This document shows, piece by piece, positions 50,123 through 58,330 of a stretch of 64,000 nucleotides of DNA. This stretch comes from JAIBJP01 sp035601195 (GTDB taxonomy: Bacteria > Actinomycetota > Thermoleophilia > Gaiellales > Gaiellaceae), in contig DATNOU010000101.1 in the NCBI GenBank assembly GCA_035601195.1, forward strand, positions 1-64,000. Reading direction: 5' to 3'. The notes below the pieces were generated by a model. It did not search any database. It was given only the letters and a program-made list of their open reading frames with translations, and was not told the DNA's origin. The translations under genes were made by a program, and so were the position numbers. Position 1 is the stretch's first letter. Each line of letters opens with the position of its first letter.

Positions 50123-52129
50123 ATGTCCGTTCCGGCAAGAACTCATCCGGAACCCTCCGTCCGCGAAATCGAAGACCTCTGGATTCCACTCTCCGACGGA
50201 ACCCGGCTCTCTGCTCATCTCTGGCTGCCACCCCGGGCGGAGCTCGAGCCTGTTCCCGCCGTCGTCGAGGTCTCCCCGTACAGGCACGAGGACAACACGC
50301 GGCGGCGCGACTCGGTTCGCCATCCCTACTTCGCAGAGCATGGCTTTGCCTCGCTTCGGATCGACGTTCGCGGGAGCGGATCCTCCGACGGCGTCTTGCA
50401 GGACGAGTACACCGAGCGCGAGCAGCTCGACGTCTGCGAGGCCCTCGCGTGGGTGGCGGCGCAGCCCTGGAGCACCGGCTCGGTCGGAATGATCGGTCTG
50501 TCGTGGGGAGGCTTCGCCGCGCTCCAGGCCGCGGCGCGCCGGCCACCCGAGCTCAAGGCGATCGTGGTCGTCTGCGCCAGCGCTGACCGCTACGGCGCGG
50601 ACGTCAAGTACCGAGGCGGCTCGGTCCTCGGCTGCGAGCTCCTGCCTTGGTCTTCCACCATGCTCGCGATGAGCGTGCGCCCGCCCGACCCCCGGCTCCT
50701 GGGGAAGCGCTGGCGCCAACTCTGGCTGGAACGGCTCGAACTGGCTGTGCCGTTCGCCGAGACGTGGCTGGCCCACCAGCGCCGTGACGACTACTGGCGC
50801 TCGGGCTCGCCTTGCGAGGACTACGGCTCGATCGCCTGCCCCGTCTATGTCGTCGGCGGCTGGGCCGATCCGTACCGCCAGGCCGTTCTCGATCTCCTCG
50901 AGAGCCTCGATTGCCCGCGCAAGGGCCTGATCGGCCCGTGGTCGCACCAGTATCCGGAGGAGGGGACGCCCGGCCCGGCGATCGACTTCCGGGGCGAGTG
51001 CGTGCGCTGGTGGGATCAGTGGCTGAAGGGCGAGGAGACGGGGATCATGGACGAGCCCCGGCTCCGCGTCTGGATGCAAGAAGGCGTGCCTCCGAGGAAG
51101 GACCACCGTCCGCGGCGGGGCCGCTGGGTGGAGGAAGAGACCTGGCCCGCCCGGCGCATCGTCTCCCACCGGTATGCCCTGGGTGAGGGAACGCTCCGGA
51201 CCGAAAAGACGCCGAGGCGCCCTCTGGCGATCCGCGGCGCCCAGGTGGTGGGCTCGGCGGCGGGGACCTGGTGCCCCTGGGGAGTGGCGGAGCTTCCTCG
51301 AGACCAGCGGCGCGAGGACAACCTCTCGCTCACCTTCACCTCGGAGCCGCTCGAAGAGCGGATCGAGATTCTCGGCTCGCCGGCGGTGACCATCGAGCTG
51401 TCCGCCGACCGGCCGCTCGCCCTCGTCGCCGTGCGGCTCTGCGACGTGTCTGCTTCAGGCGCGTCGACGCTCGTCGCCCGCGGCCTCCTCAATCTGGCCC
51501 ACCGGGACGGCAGCAGCGAGCCGGCCCCACTCGAGCCGGGCCGGCGCTACACCGTGCGGGTGCCGCTCGACGCCGCCGCCTACGCCTTCCGGCCGGGCCA
51601 TCGGCTGCGCCTCGCCGTCAGCCCGACCTACTGGCCCTGGGCCTGGCCGTCGCCGGACCCGGTCACCCTGACCGTCCACACAGGAGGACCGACTCGGCTC
51701 GAGCTGCCCGTGCGCCCGCCTCGCGACGAGGACGGCCACGCTGCGACCTTCGCGCGTGCGCCGGAGACAAACGGCGCGAACGGAGCGTCGAGCCGGACGG
51801 TCTCCCACGACGCTCGGACGGGCCGCAGGACGCTCGTCCTCGACCGGATTCGCGGCCGGCGCCACGCCCGTGAAGACGACCTGGAGGTCGAGGGCTCGCA
51901 GAAAGACGTCTTCACGATCGTCGAGGGCGACCCCCTGTCTGCCGCCGTCGCCTGCGAGCGGTCGATGCAGATGCATCGGGACGGCTGGTCGGCTCGAGTG
52001 GAGACGCACAGCACCATGACTGCCGACGTCGAAGTCTTCCGCATCGTCACCCTCGTCGAGGCGTACGAGAACGGCGAGCGGATCTACTCGCGCGAGCGGT
52101 CCTTCGAGGTTCCGCGCGACCTCGTCTAG
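50123..52129 (+). CDS. CocE/NonD family alpha/beta hydrolase (X-Pro dipeptidyl-peptidase-like)
   Basis: 668 residues. The S15 peptidase domain has RIDVRGSGSSDG, the nucleophile Ser127 in GLSWGG, Asp249 in VVGGWADPY and His275 in GPWSHQYPEE. These give a complete Ser-Asp-His triad. A C-terminal jelly-roll X-Pro-DAP domain (about 400-560) carries LVARGLLNLAHRD and RPGHRLRLAVSPTYWP. A further ~100 residues of beta-rich sequence extend the C-terminus beyond the usual ~570. No signal peptide, so it acts in the cytoplasm on an ester or amide substrate not yet known. Confidence 0.92.
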   Translation: MSVPARTHPEPSVREIEDLWIPLSDGTRLSAHLWLPPRAELEPVPAVVEVSPYRHEDNTRRRDSVRHPYFAEHGFASLRIDVRGSGSSDGVLQDEYTEREQLDVCEALAWVAAQPWSTGSVGMIGLSWGGFAALQAAARRPPELKAIVVVCASADRYGADVKYRGGSVLGCELLPWSSTMLAMSVRPPDPRLLGKRWRQLWLERLELAVPFAETWLAHQRRDDYWRSGSPCEDYGSIACPVYVVGGWADPYRQAVLDLLESLDCPRKGLIGPWSHQYPEEGTPGPAIDFRGECVRWWDQWLKGEETGIMDEPRLRVWMQEGVPPRKDHRPRRGRWVEEETWPARRIVSHRYALGEGTLRTEKTPRRPLAIRGAQVVGSAAGTWCPWGVAELPRDQRREDNLSLTFTSEPLEERIEILGSPAVTIELSADRPLALVAVRLCDVSASGASTLVARGLLNLAHRDGSSEPAPLEPGRRYTVRVPLDAAAYAFRPGHRLRLAVSPTYWPWAWPSPDPVTLTVHTGGPTRLELPVRPPRDEDGHAATFARAPETNGANGASSRTVSHDARTGRRTLVLDRIRGRRHAREDDLEVEGSQKDVFTIVEGDPLSAAVACERSMQMHRDGWSARVETHSTMTADVEVFRIVTLVEAYENGERIYSRERSFEVPRDLV

Positions 52130-52132
52130 CTC

Positions 52133-52174
52133 CCGCCGAAAGTTCGAACGGCTTGCGCCGCGAACTTTCGGCGG
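52133..52174 (+). terminator. Hairpin terminator-like repeat after the CocE hydrolase
   Basis: CCGCCGAAAGTTCG (52133-52146) is the exact reverse complement of CGAACTTTCGGCGG (52161-52174); the loop is 14 bases. It starts 4 bases after the hydrolase stop. There is no T-tract, so it may work as a non-canonical terminator or an mRNA end-stabiliser. It also lies between convergent genes. Confidence 0.65.
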
Positions 52175-52284
52175 ATGACCTCTCTGAGGTGCGGCAGGAC
52201 GGGGCCCCGACCCGCGGCCCTCGACGAGCCTCTGGCCGTTGGCTCCCTAGCCAGTCGGCAGCGAGTCGCTAGCCGGACTGCCCG

Positions 52285-52560
52285 TCACGCGCGAAAGCGC
52301 CCGAGCGAAGGCTGCGCCGACGTCGACCTCGCCGATTGCCTCACCCGGAGATAGCCGTCACGCAGGGCGGCTTCTATGACGCTGTTTCTCGCGGCCTCTT
52401 CGAGGAGGCAGCTGGCTACGCCGGCCGCGACGGCGTATGCGACCTGCTCGATGAGGGCCCGCTCGGCCGGGGCGACGGTCGTCAAAAGCCCGCGTGCTTT
52501 CAACAGACGCTCCGTTGCGACTTCCCTGGCTTGGCGGCGGAAGGCCTCGGAATCGGTCAC
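52285..52560 (-). CDS. Small helical protein, resembles the dimerisation domain of glutamyl-tRNA reductase
   Basis: 91 residues from GTG 52560, which overlaps the stop of the giant membrane protein (GTGA). The sequence AREVATERLLKARGLLTTVAPAERALIEQVAYAVAAGVASCLLEEAAR is all-helical and has the spacing seen at the C-terminus of HemA. This is a resemblance by eye only. As the last gene of the cbb3 operon it might tie heme supply to oxidase assembly, but an unrelated helical protein is equally possible. Confidence 0.6.
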   Translation of the reverse strand: MTDSEAFRRQAREVATERLLKARGLLTTVAPAERALIEQVAYAVAAGVASCLLEEAARNSVIEAALRDGYLRVRQSARSTSAQPSLGRFRA

Positions 52561-55500
52561 CCTCCCTGGACCCCCTCCGCAAGCGTCCCCCTCGGCTGCA
52601 CGGACGGCGCAGGCGCCTTGCGTGGAGCGCCGGTGAGTTTGAACCCTGCGAACATCGCCGCGATTCCGAGAAGTTCGCCGGCGTAGACGAAGGAGTAATC
52701 GCCCGCGCGCGAGAGACCGGTCGCGAGCGCGACCACGATTGCTCCGCTTGCGATCCAGACATTCGCGCGCACGCGCTGCCGACGCACGATCGAGTAGAGC
52801 GAGCCCCCCAAGAGAAAGGCTGTGCCGAATGTGTTGAGGCTGATCGCCCAGAGCGCCGCGTGGCCGGCGAGCGCCCCATTTCCAGGCGGACGGCCGCTTG
52901 GCGTCGTCGCGAGCATCTCCGCGTCGACCGGGGCCAGCGCGACGGTCACGACCGCCGCGAGTGTTGCCACCGCCAGCGCCCCCACGAGCGCATCTCGGAC
53001 CCGACGGTCCAGGAGAAGCCACGCGGAGCCGGCACCGAGATAGGCCACGGTCAGGACCCCTCCGGCCGCGTAATAGGTTCGGAAGAGGCCTGGCGTCCAG
53101 CCTGTCCGCTGCGCGACGGCCTCGCAGAGCGCTGCAGTGGCGAAGAGCGCGAACCCCGATCCCCACAGGGCTTTCTGGCCCGCCGGGCGACGCAGGAAGC
53201 TCGCAACGAGCAGACCGGAGAAAAGGAGCGCGACGAGCGCCGCGGCCAGTGGCAGCAACGTATCGGCGATCGCCGGCACCGACCCGTCCGGGCGCAAGCT
53301 GATCGGCGTGACCGGTGCCCCAGGCGGGACGACGGTCAGGTAGGCGAAGTCGCGTCCGCCGAACATGCCCTGATGAGTCCCGACGAGCAGGTAGCGGCCC
53401 GCCCGCAAGGCGCGGCTGGGCGCGAGGGTGAGCGCTCGCGGCGACTGCGTGCGAACGGACAGCGGCACGCGGTCGCCTCGGGCGAGGTCGAACAACTGGT
53501 AGGCGTCGGGTGAGTCGACGGCCGCAGCGCGAAGGACAAACGATCGCACGCTCGTCGAGTGGATCCGGAGCGCGTCAGGCGGGAACGGCTCTTGCGGATC
53601 GCGCCAGGAGAACAGCTTCACCGTGCCTTCTCCGGTGCGGAGGAACTGGCCGGTGACCTCCGAGGTAAATCCCGTCTGGTACGCGTACCGCGTCGAGCCG
53701 GTACCGACCCCGGTGAGCGCAGGAAGGAACGGAAGGGATACGAGAACGAGCGCGATCGCGCCGAGCGCCACACTGATCAGCGTGCGGTGGCCGCCCCCGC
53801 GACGGCGGCGGGCCCGCGGCGGTCGCCCTTCAAGCCTGATCCGGCGGCGCCGGTGAGCGCGGTAGAGCGCGGCGGCAGACAGGCAGGCGCTCGCCGGCAG
53901 CCAGATGAGCTCCACCCGCCAGCCCACACTTCGCAGCGGCCCGTCCGCGTACGGCGAGAAAGCAAGCGGCAGCACCGCCCACGCGAACGCGGGGCCGGCC
54001 AGGAGAAGGAAGGAAGCGGTAACCGGAAAGCCGGCGAAGAGCCAGCCGACGCCCGGGAAGCCGAGCAGACCGAGCGGCAGCTCGTAGCCGGCAAGGGCGG
54101 CCGGCTTGCGCCGCTCGACGCGCTTTGGGATTCGCCCGCGGTAGACGTTTGGCGCGCGGGCGAGCGCGAGACGCCCCGCCCGCCGGTAGTGCGGAGTCAT
54201 CCGCCAGGCCGCAAGCCCGTACCCCCCGAAGCCGAGAGCGACGGCGAGGGCCGCCGGGACGAGCACGAGCGCCTGCCACGGCTCGAGGGCGGAAACCGCC
54301 GCCGCGAACGTGCGCCCGCCCGTGACGGCGTGCGCCTCGGCGGCCGCAAACGCGATCCCGGCGGCGTAGTAGACCGCCGTCCCAGCCGACACACCGGCCA
54401 GGACGAGCACCGTGGCGCGCCGTGGCACGGGGCGCCCGACGAGGGGCACCAGGAGCGCGAGGGCGAGTCCGGCGAGGATGACGAGCAACCCGCCGAGCAT
54501 GTTCAGCTGCGCGTGGAGGTTGACGATGAGATCGCCCGCGTCGCCGCTCTCGTCGAGCCGCTCATTGACGGCCGGGAAGGCCTGCACCGGTCCCTGGAGC
54601 GTGCCGACCGCGAGCGCGGCGCACCCCGCGAGGGCAAAGGCTCGCCCGGGCCCGCGCGCCCGCCGGAACCCGCGGACGATGACCGCGAGTAGAAGCCAGA
54701 AGGCGGCGAACATGAGAACGCCCGCGCCCACCACGAGGTAGGGATGGAGGGCGGTGGCCTCCTCGGCCTGCTCAGGGGTTAAGCCCTGGTCGACGACGAG
54801 CCTGCCCTCGTGGAAGCCGAGGTAGAGCGCGACTCCGTAGAAGGCGAGTGAGCCGCCGAGAAGGGAGAAGAAGCACACGTTCGCGAGGCGGCGGGACGGC
54901 GGCGTCCCTCCGAGGAGCGGCGCCAGGTAGAAGAGGACGCCGGCGACGAGCATGGTCAGCCCCGTCACGAGGTTGACGTGCGCGTGGCTGATCGGGTCGA
55001 TCCACTCCCCGGCGTGACCGGCCCGGTAGAGCCAGTCCGCCTGCGCGGGTTGGACCTGGATCACGCCTTGGACCGTCCCGACTGTCAGCCCAGCCGCGCC
55101 TGCGCCGATGAACTTCCAGAGGTGAGCGTGAGGCTTCGGCACGCGAACGAGCCGCCCCTGGAAGACGGTCAAGAAGACATTGGCCGCGAAGCACCAGTAG
55201 CCGATGCCCATGACGCCGGCGCCCATGCCGACCGGGACCTTGTAGAGCTTGCCCATGCTTTCCTTGGCCGCCTGGTAGTCCCAACCGTGCTGGACCAGGC
55301 GACCGATGGCGATCCCGTTGGCGACCAGCGCGACGTAGAAGACGAGCAGGCCGGCGGCGGTGAACCAGAAAGCGCCCTGCGCGAGGCTCTCGCTCGCGAG
55401 GGGACGTCCGACGATGCGCGGCAGGACGTACCAGCAGAGCCCCGTGGCGATCAGGGTCCCTCCGCCGACGATCATGACGTGGGTGTTCGAGAGGTCGCGG

Positions 55501-55778
55501 ACGAGGTGTCCGGCCTCGCCCGCTCCCGCGAGCCACGTAGCCGCCCACGGCAGGTTCTTGACGGCCATATGCACGCCGCCGAGCACGAGGAAGCCCGCAC
55601 CGGCAAGGAAGTACTTGGCGAGCTTGCCGTCGTGCGCTCCGAGCTCCTCCTCGGGATACGGCTCGGTGCGGAGCGGCGGCGCCTTGCCGGGCAAGATGCG
55701 CCACAACGCCGCGATCAACACGGTAAAGAAGGCGAGGTAGGAAAGGAACTGAAGCGACGAGAGGTGCTTCAGGTACAT
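52557..55778 (-). CDS. Giant polytopic membrane protein: heme-oxidase-like core with extracytoplasmic domain and second membrane domain
   Basis: 1073 residues from ATG 55778 (MYLKHLSSLQFLSYL). Residues about 1-560 form some 12 helices. Within them a two-helix unit recurs three times (about 58-125, 222-291, 381-450), each with G-[EHD]-A-G then a histidine: NTH100V, H265AH267V, and LH422AQL. H100 in front of YVLPRIVGRPL and the HAH pair resemble the heme ligands of cbb3/NOR-type subunit I. The CuB His-His pair and helix-VI His are not visible. Then come more helices, a beta-type extracytoplasmic domain (about 715-840), and roughly seven helices to the end. It is coupled to the cbb3 operon. Function unknown; a heme-binding membrane electron carrier or assembly factor is plausible. 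Confidence 0.85.
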   Translation of the reverse strand: MYLKHLSSLQFLSYLAFFTVLIAALWRILPGKAPPLRTEPYPEEELGAHDGKLAKYFLAGAGFLVLGGVHMAVKNLPWAATWLAGAGEAGHLVRDLSNTHVMIVGGGTLIATGLCWYVLPRIVGRPLASESLAQGAFWFTAAGLLVFYVALVANGIAIGRLVQHGWDYQAAKESMGKLYKVPVGMGAGVMGIGYWCFAANVFLTVFQGRLVRVPKPHAHLWKFIGAGAAGLTVGTVQGVIQVQPAQADWLYRAGHAGEWIDPISHAHVNLVTGLTMLVAGVLFYLAPLLGGTPPSRRLANVCFFSLLGGSLAFYGVALYLGFHEGRLVVDQGLTPEQAEEATALHPYLVVGAGVLMFAAFWLLLAVIVRGFRRARGPGRAFALAGCAALAVGTLQGPVQAFPAVNERLDESGDAGDLIVNLHAQLNMLGGLLVILAGLALALLVPLVGRPVPRRATVLVLAGVSAGTAVYYAAGIAFAAAEAHAVTGGRTFAAAVSALEPWQALVLVPAALAVALGFGGYGLAAWRMTPHYRRAGRLALARAPNVYRGRIPKRVERRKPAALAGYELPLGLLGFPGVGWLFAGFPVTASFLLLAGPAFAWAVLPLAFSPYADGPLRSVGWRVELIWLPASACLSAAALYRAHRRRRIRLEGRPPRARRRRGGGHRTLISVALGAIALVLVSLPFLPALTGVGTGSTRYAYQTGFTSEVTGQFLRTGEGTVKLFSWRDPQEPFPPDALRIHSTSVRSFVLRAAAVDSPDAYQLFDLARGDRVPLSVRTQSPRALTLAPSRALRAGRYLLVGTHQGMFGGRDFAYLTVVPPGAPVTPISLRPDGSVPAIADTLLPLAAALVALLFSGLLVASFLRRPAGQKALWGSGFALFATAALCEAVAQRTGWTPGLFRTYYAAGGVLTVAYLGAGSAWLLLDRRVRDALVGALAVATLAAVVTVALAPVDAEMLATTPSGRPPGNGALAGHAALWAISLNTFGTAFLLGGSLYSIVRRQRVRANVWIASGAIVVALATGLSRAGDYSFVYAGELLGIAAMFAGFKLTGAPRKAPAPSVQPRGTLAEGVQGG

Positions 55779-55788
55779 ACGGACGGGC

Positions 55789-55959
55789 CTAGCGGAGGCC
55801 CGGCTCCAGGAAGTAGACGAGGAGCGTCCACGCGAGCGTGCCGACAACCATGAGCGCGAGGATGACCCAGGCGCGAACGACGGCGCGGCGCGACCAACGG
55901 ACGTCCTCGCCGACGTCCCGGTAGCCGAACAGGGGTCGTGCGGGGCGGCGGTCTGCCAT
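55789..55959 (-). CDS. Small single-pass membrane protein of the cbb3 operon
   Basis: 56 residues (MADRRPARPLFGYRDVGED...), with one helix at about 30-52. Its ATG shares a base with the stop of the preceding gene (TGATG). It lies 10 bases before the giant protein. The size and position are those of a minor oxidase subunit such as CcoQ, but no sequence signature supports that name. Confidence 0.75.
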   Translation of the reverse strand: MADRRPARPLFGYRDVGEDVRWSRRAVVRAWVILALMVVGTLAWTLLVYFLEPGLR

Positions 55960-56276
55960 CAGAACACCTTCTCCATCAGAAGAGTCCGCTCCGACTCGAG
56001 ATTCTCGCCGACGTCGGCCAGGAGCCGCTCGAACGTGTAGCCGCGCTCGAGGAAGGCCTCGACCTGGTCGGGCGTATCCCACGTCGTGTAGCAGTGGATG
56101 AGTACGTCCCCCGCGGGGTCGGCGCGCACGAAGACGTCGAAGCGCTGACAGCCCGGGTACTCCTGCACGTGGCCCTTGAGCGCCTGGAGCGAGGCATAGA
56201 GGGCGGGCCAGCCCTCCGCCGGGACGAGCGCCTCGGTCAGGGTCGAGTAGGCGACGAATGGAGGTGCGACGGCCAT
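55959..56276 (-). CDS. Antibiotic-biosynthesis-monooxygenase (ABM) fold protein
   Basis: 105 residues (MAVAPPFVAYSTLTEAL...). The pattern HVQEYPGCQRFDVFV, GDVLIHCYTTWDTPDQVEAFLERGYTF is that of a dimeric alpha-beta barrel of the ABM/IsdG class. Members degrade heme, oxidise small molecules or act as sensors; catalytic residues vary and cannot be verified here. It is unusual inside an oxidase operon. The start overlaps the previous stop as TGATG. Confidence 0.78.
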   Translation of the reverse strand: MAVAPPFVAYSTLTEALVPAEGWPALYASLQALKGHVQEYPGCQRFDVFVRADPAGDVLIHCYTTWDTPDQVEAFLERGYTFERLLADVGENLESERTLLMEKVF

Positions 56277-56623
56277 CAGTACTTCTGCCCCCAGACGAGG
56301 TGGCCGACGACGATCGCCACCGCGAAGCCGACGAGCACGGCCGTCAGAAGCAGGAAGAAGGCGGTCGCCGGGCCGGCGGCCTCGGTCGTCCAGCCGCCGA
56401 AGCTGTCGAGCGGGTAGATCCCGGTCCGCTGCCGCGTCGTCCGGTACTGCCTGACCCAGAAGAGGACGCCGAACGTCAGCACCGCGACGAAGCCCCAGAG
56501 CCAGGCGATCGAGAGCCAGTCCACGTGCCACGTCGCGATGCTGCCGTCCGTGGCGTGGTGGCCCTGGAGGTAGACGTAGATGTCCCGGACATCGTCCGGC
56601 GAGTCACCGCTGGGGATCGCCAT
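56276..56623 (-). CDS. Two-helix membrane protein of the cbb3 operon
   Basis: 115 residues from ATG 56623 (MAIPSGDSPDDVRDIYVYLQ), chosen because GAGGAGG lies just upstream; an ATG at 56644 is also in frame. Two hydrophobic helices (about 41-58 and 83-108) are separated by a basic and aromatic loop. An N-terminal DDVRDIYVYLQGHHA segment resembles the region after a cytochrome c domain. Likely an oxidase accessory subunit; no family name. Confidence 0.75.
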   Translation of the reverse strand: MAIPSGDSPDDVRDIYVYLQGHHATDGSIATWHVDWLSIAWLWGFVAVLTFGVLFWVRQYRTTRQRTGIYPLDSFGGWTTEAAGPATAFFLLLTAVLVGFAVAIVVGHLVWGQKY

Positions 56624-56912
56624 CGTCCCATTCCTCCTCGTCACGGGCCCAGTCGGGCGTGTAGTAGTCCTCCTCGTCCACCAGGAGAGGCACGCGAGCG
56701 GCCTCGTCGAGGTTGTGGAAATGACCGGCCTTCCACGCGAGTACGAAGGCCACGAGCGCCGTGCCCGCGAGCACGAAGAACATGTCCAGCATCCAGTCCG
56801 CCATCACCCACTTGGACTCGTCGTTCTCGGGCGCGTCGTGCGCGAGCGCGACCGCCGGGAGCGCGAGCGCGGCAACGAGCGCGAGAACGAGGAAGGCGAG
56901 CCGGCGTCTCAT
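56604..56912 (-). CDS. CcoS-like small membrane protein with signal sequence
   Basis: 102 residues: an N-terminal signal or helix (about 4-24, ...ALPAVALAH) and a second helix (about 40-62). The motif FVLAWKAGHFHNLDEAARVPLLVDEED echoes the CcoS/FixS pattern of a helix followed by GQFDDLE..A.R.L.DD. CcoS is needed for heme and copper insertion into cbb3 oxidases. The match is partial and the acidic C-terminal tail is longer than usual. Confidence 0.7.
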   Translation of the reverse strand: MRRRLAFLVLALVAALALPAVALAHDAPENDESKWVMADWMLDMFFVLAGTALVAFVLAWKAGHFHNLDEAARVPLLVDEEDYYTPDWARDEEEWDDGDPQR

Positions 56913-58327
56913 TGCTGCCCCGGCACGGTCGGTGGGATGTCCTTCTGCGAGGCGGCCGGCAGCTTCTCGCCGCGAGCCGTCGCGTCGGCCCAGGCGCGGT
57001 CGAGCAGATCCTGGTAGATCGTGCGGATCCCGGCGGCGGCGTCATCGAGCGTGAGCGGTGTCTCGAGGCCGGTGACAGCGAGCTGGTCCCCCGGCGAAAG
57101 GCCCGGAAAGACGCGCATCGCTTCGATCATGAACGGATCGGTTGCCTTCGCCTTCGAGAAGGAGGCGTTGTTCTCGATCTGCTGTCGCGACTTCACCCAC
57201 GCGAGCAGCTCGTCCGAGGGGCTCCAGGTGATGTAGTCCTCCGGCTCCGGGACGCGATTGGAATCGAGCGTGTGGTTCGGAATCGTCTTGAGGAAGAGGA
57301 CGACGCGCCAGATGTCATCGACCGAGAGGCGCTCGCCGAAGTTCTCCATCGCCGACCCGGGCCAGCCGTGCAGGACGCGGTAGTAGAAGTCGCCGGGGCC
57401 CGTGTCGCCGCCGCAGCACTGGTCGTCGGCGTCGTCGAACGGGAGCGGCGGCGGGGAAAGGAACTTCGCCGAGGGCCCCTTGCCGTCGCCGTTGATCCCG
57501 TGGCAGCCGACGCAGCGCTCGAGGTAGATCTGCTTTCCGCGGCGGAGGTTCTCCTCCGTCACGGCCAGCGGGTTCCCTGCGAGCCAGTAGCTTCGGTCAA
57601 TCTGGGCGAGGTTCGGCGCTTCCTCGAGCTGGTTCGGCGGCGGCTCGACCTCCTTCCCCTCGGGGATCTTGCCCTTCGCGCCCTTGAAGCCCGTCGGCGG
57701 CTCCGGCATCCCCTGCACGGTCAGGATCACGTGCTTCGCGTACAGCTGACCCGCGTAGCGGAGGAGGCCCGACTTGCCGCTTCGCCCCTGGAAGAAGGCG
57801 ACGATCTGATCCGCCTGCTTGTCGGAAAAGAGCGACTTCATCGACGGCATGAGCGAGACGGGATCGATGAAGCGCGGGTCGTAGAGGTGCGCGCGGTGCC
57901 AGTCGTCGGGATGCCACCCGGCGTCCTGCGACAGGTCGGGACCGGTGCGCTCGGTGCCGAACAGGTTCGGCGACTGGTCGCTGCCGTAGAAGTCACCCGG
58001 CTCGGAGACCTTCGGGTAGAGGAAGTAGAGGGCGTAGCGCACGTCCTGGGGGCGCGAGTAGCCGGAGTGGCAGACGTAACAGCCGTTCGAGGCGAAGAGG
58101 TTCCGGCCCGCCTTCGCGTCGTCGGACATTGGCGCCCAGTCGCCCGAGGGCGGCGGGTCGAACGTGTGGATGGGCAGCCAGACGACGATGAAGACGACGC
58201 TGAAGAAGGCGATCAGGCCGCCGAGCCCGGCGACGAGCGGCGTCATCAGCATGCGCTCGCGGGGGTGCGGCGCCCAGCCGCGCGGCGCCCGCGGCTCGCC
58301 CTGCGCTTCGCGGTCGCGCTCGTCCAC
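56909..58327 (-). CDS. ccoO: Diheme cytochrome c subunit, CcoO/FixO-like with second cytochrome domain
   Basis: Membrane-anchored electron-transfer subunit of the cbb3-type oxidase. 472 residues: one helix at about 29-51, then the FixO-type monoheme domain with CYVCH (Cys83-His87). SRPQDVRYALYFLYPKVSEPGDFYG, the GTERTGPDLS and HPDDWHRAHLYDP motifs, and the SLMPSM Met follow. A second c-type domain has CVGCH (Cys272-His276), so CcoO- and CcoP-like functions appear merged. Starts 3 bases after ccoN and overlaps the next gene by 4. No separate ccoP is present. Confidence 0.93.
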   Translation of the reverse strand: MDERDREAQGEPRAPRGWAPHPRERMLMTPLVAGLGGLIAFFSVVFIVVWLPIHTFDPPPSGDWAPMSDDAKAGRNLFASNGCYVCHSGYSRPQDVRYALYFLYPKVSEPGDFYGSDQSPNLFGTERTGPDLSQDAGWHPDDWHRAHLYDPRFIDPVSLMPSMKSLFSDKQADQIVAFFQGRSGKSGLLRYAGQLYAKHVILTVQGMPEPPTGFKGAKGKIPEGKEVEPPPNQLEEAPNLAQIDRSYWLAGNPLAVTEENLRRGKQIYLERCVGCHGINGDGKGPSAKFLSPPPLPFDDADDQCCGGDTGPGDFYYRVLHGWPGSAMENFGERLSVDDIWRVVLFLKTIPNHTLDSNRVPEPEDYITWSPSDELLAWVKSRQQIENNASFSKAKATDPFMIEAMRVFPGLSPGDQLAVTGLETPLTLDDAAAGIRTIYQDLLDRAWADATARGEKLPAASQKDIPPTVPGQQ

Positions 58328-58330
58328 GCC

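Noticed and set aside
52285..53166. Long 293-residue version of the last cbb3 gene
   Set aside because: The first 200 residues are a shadow of the giant membrane protein. Only the part after GTG 52560 looks like protein and is coupled to the upstream stop.
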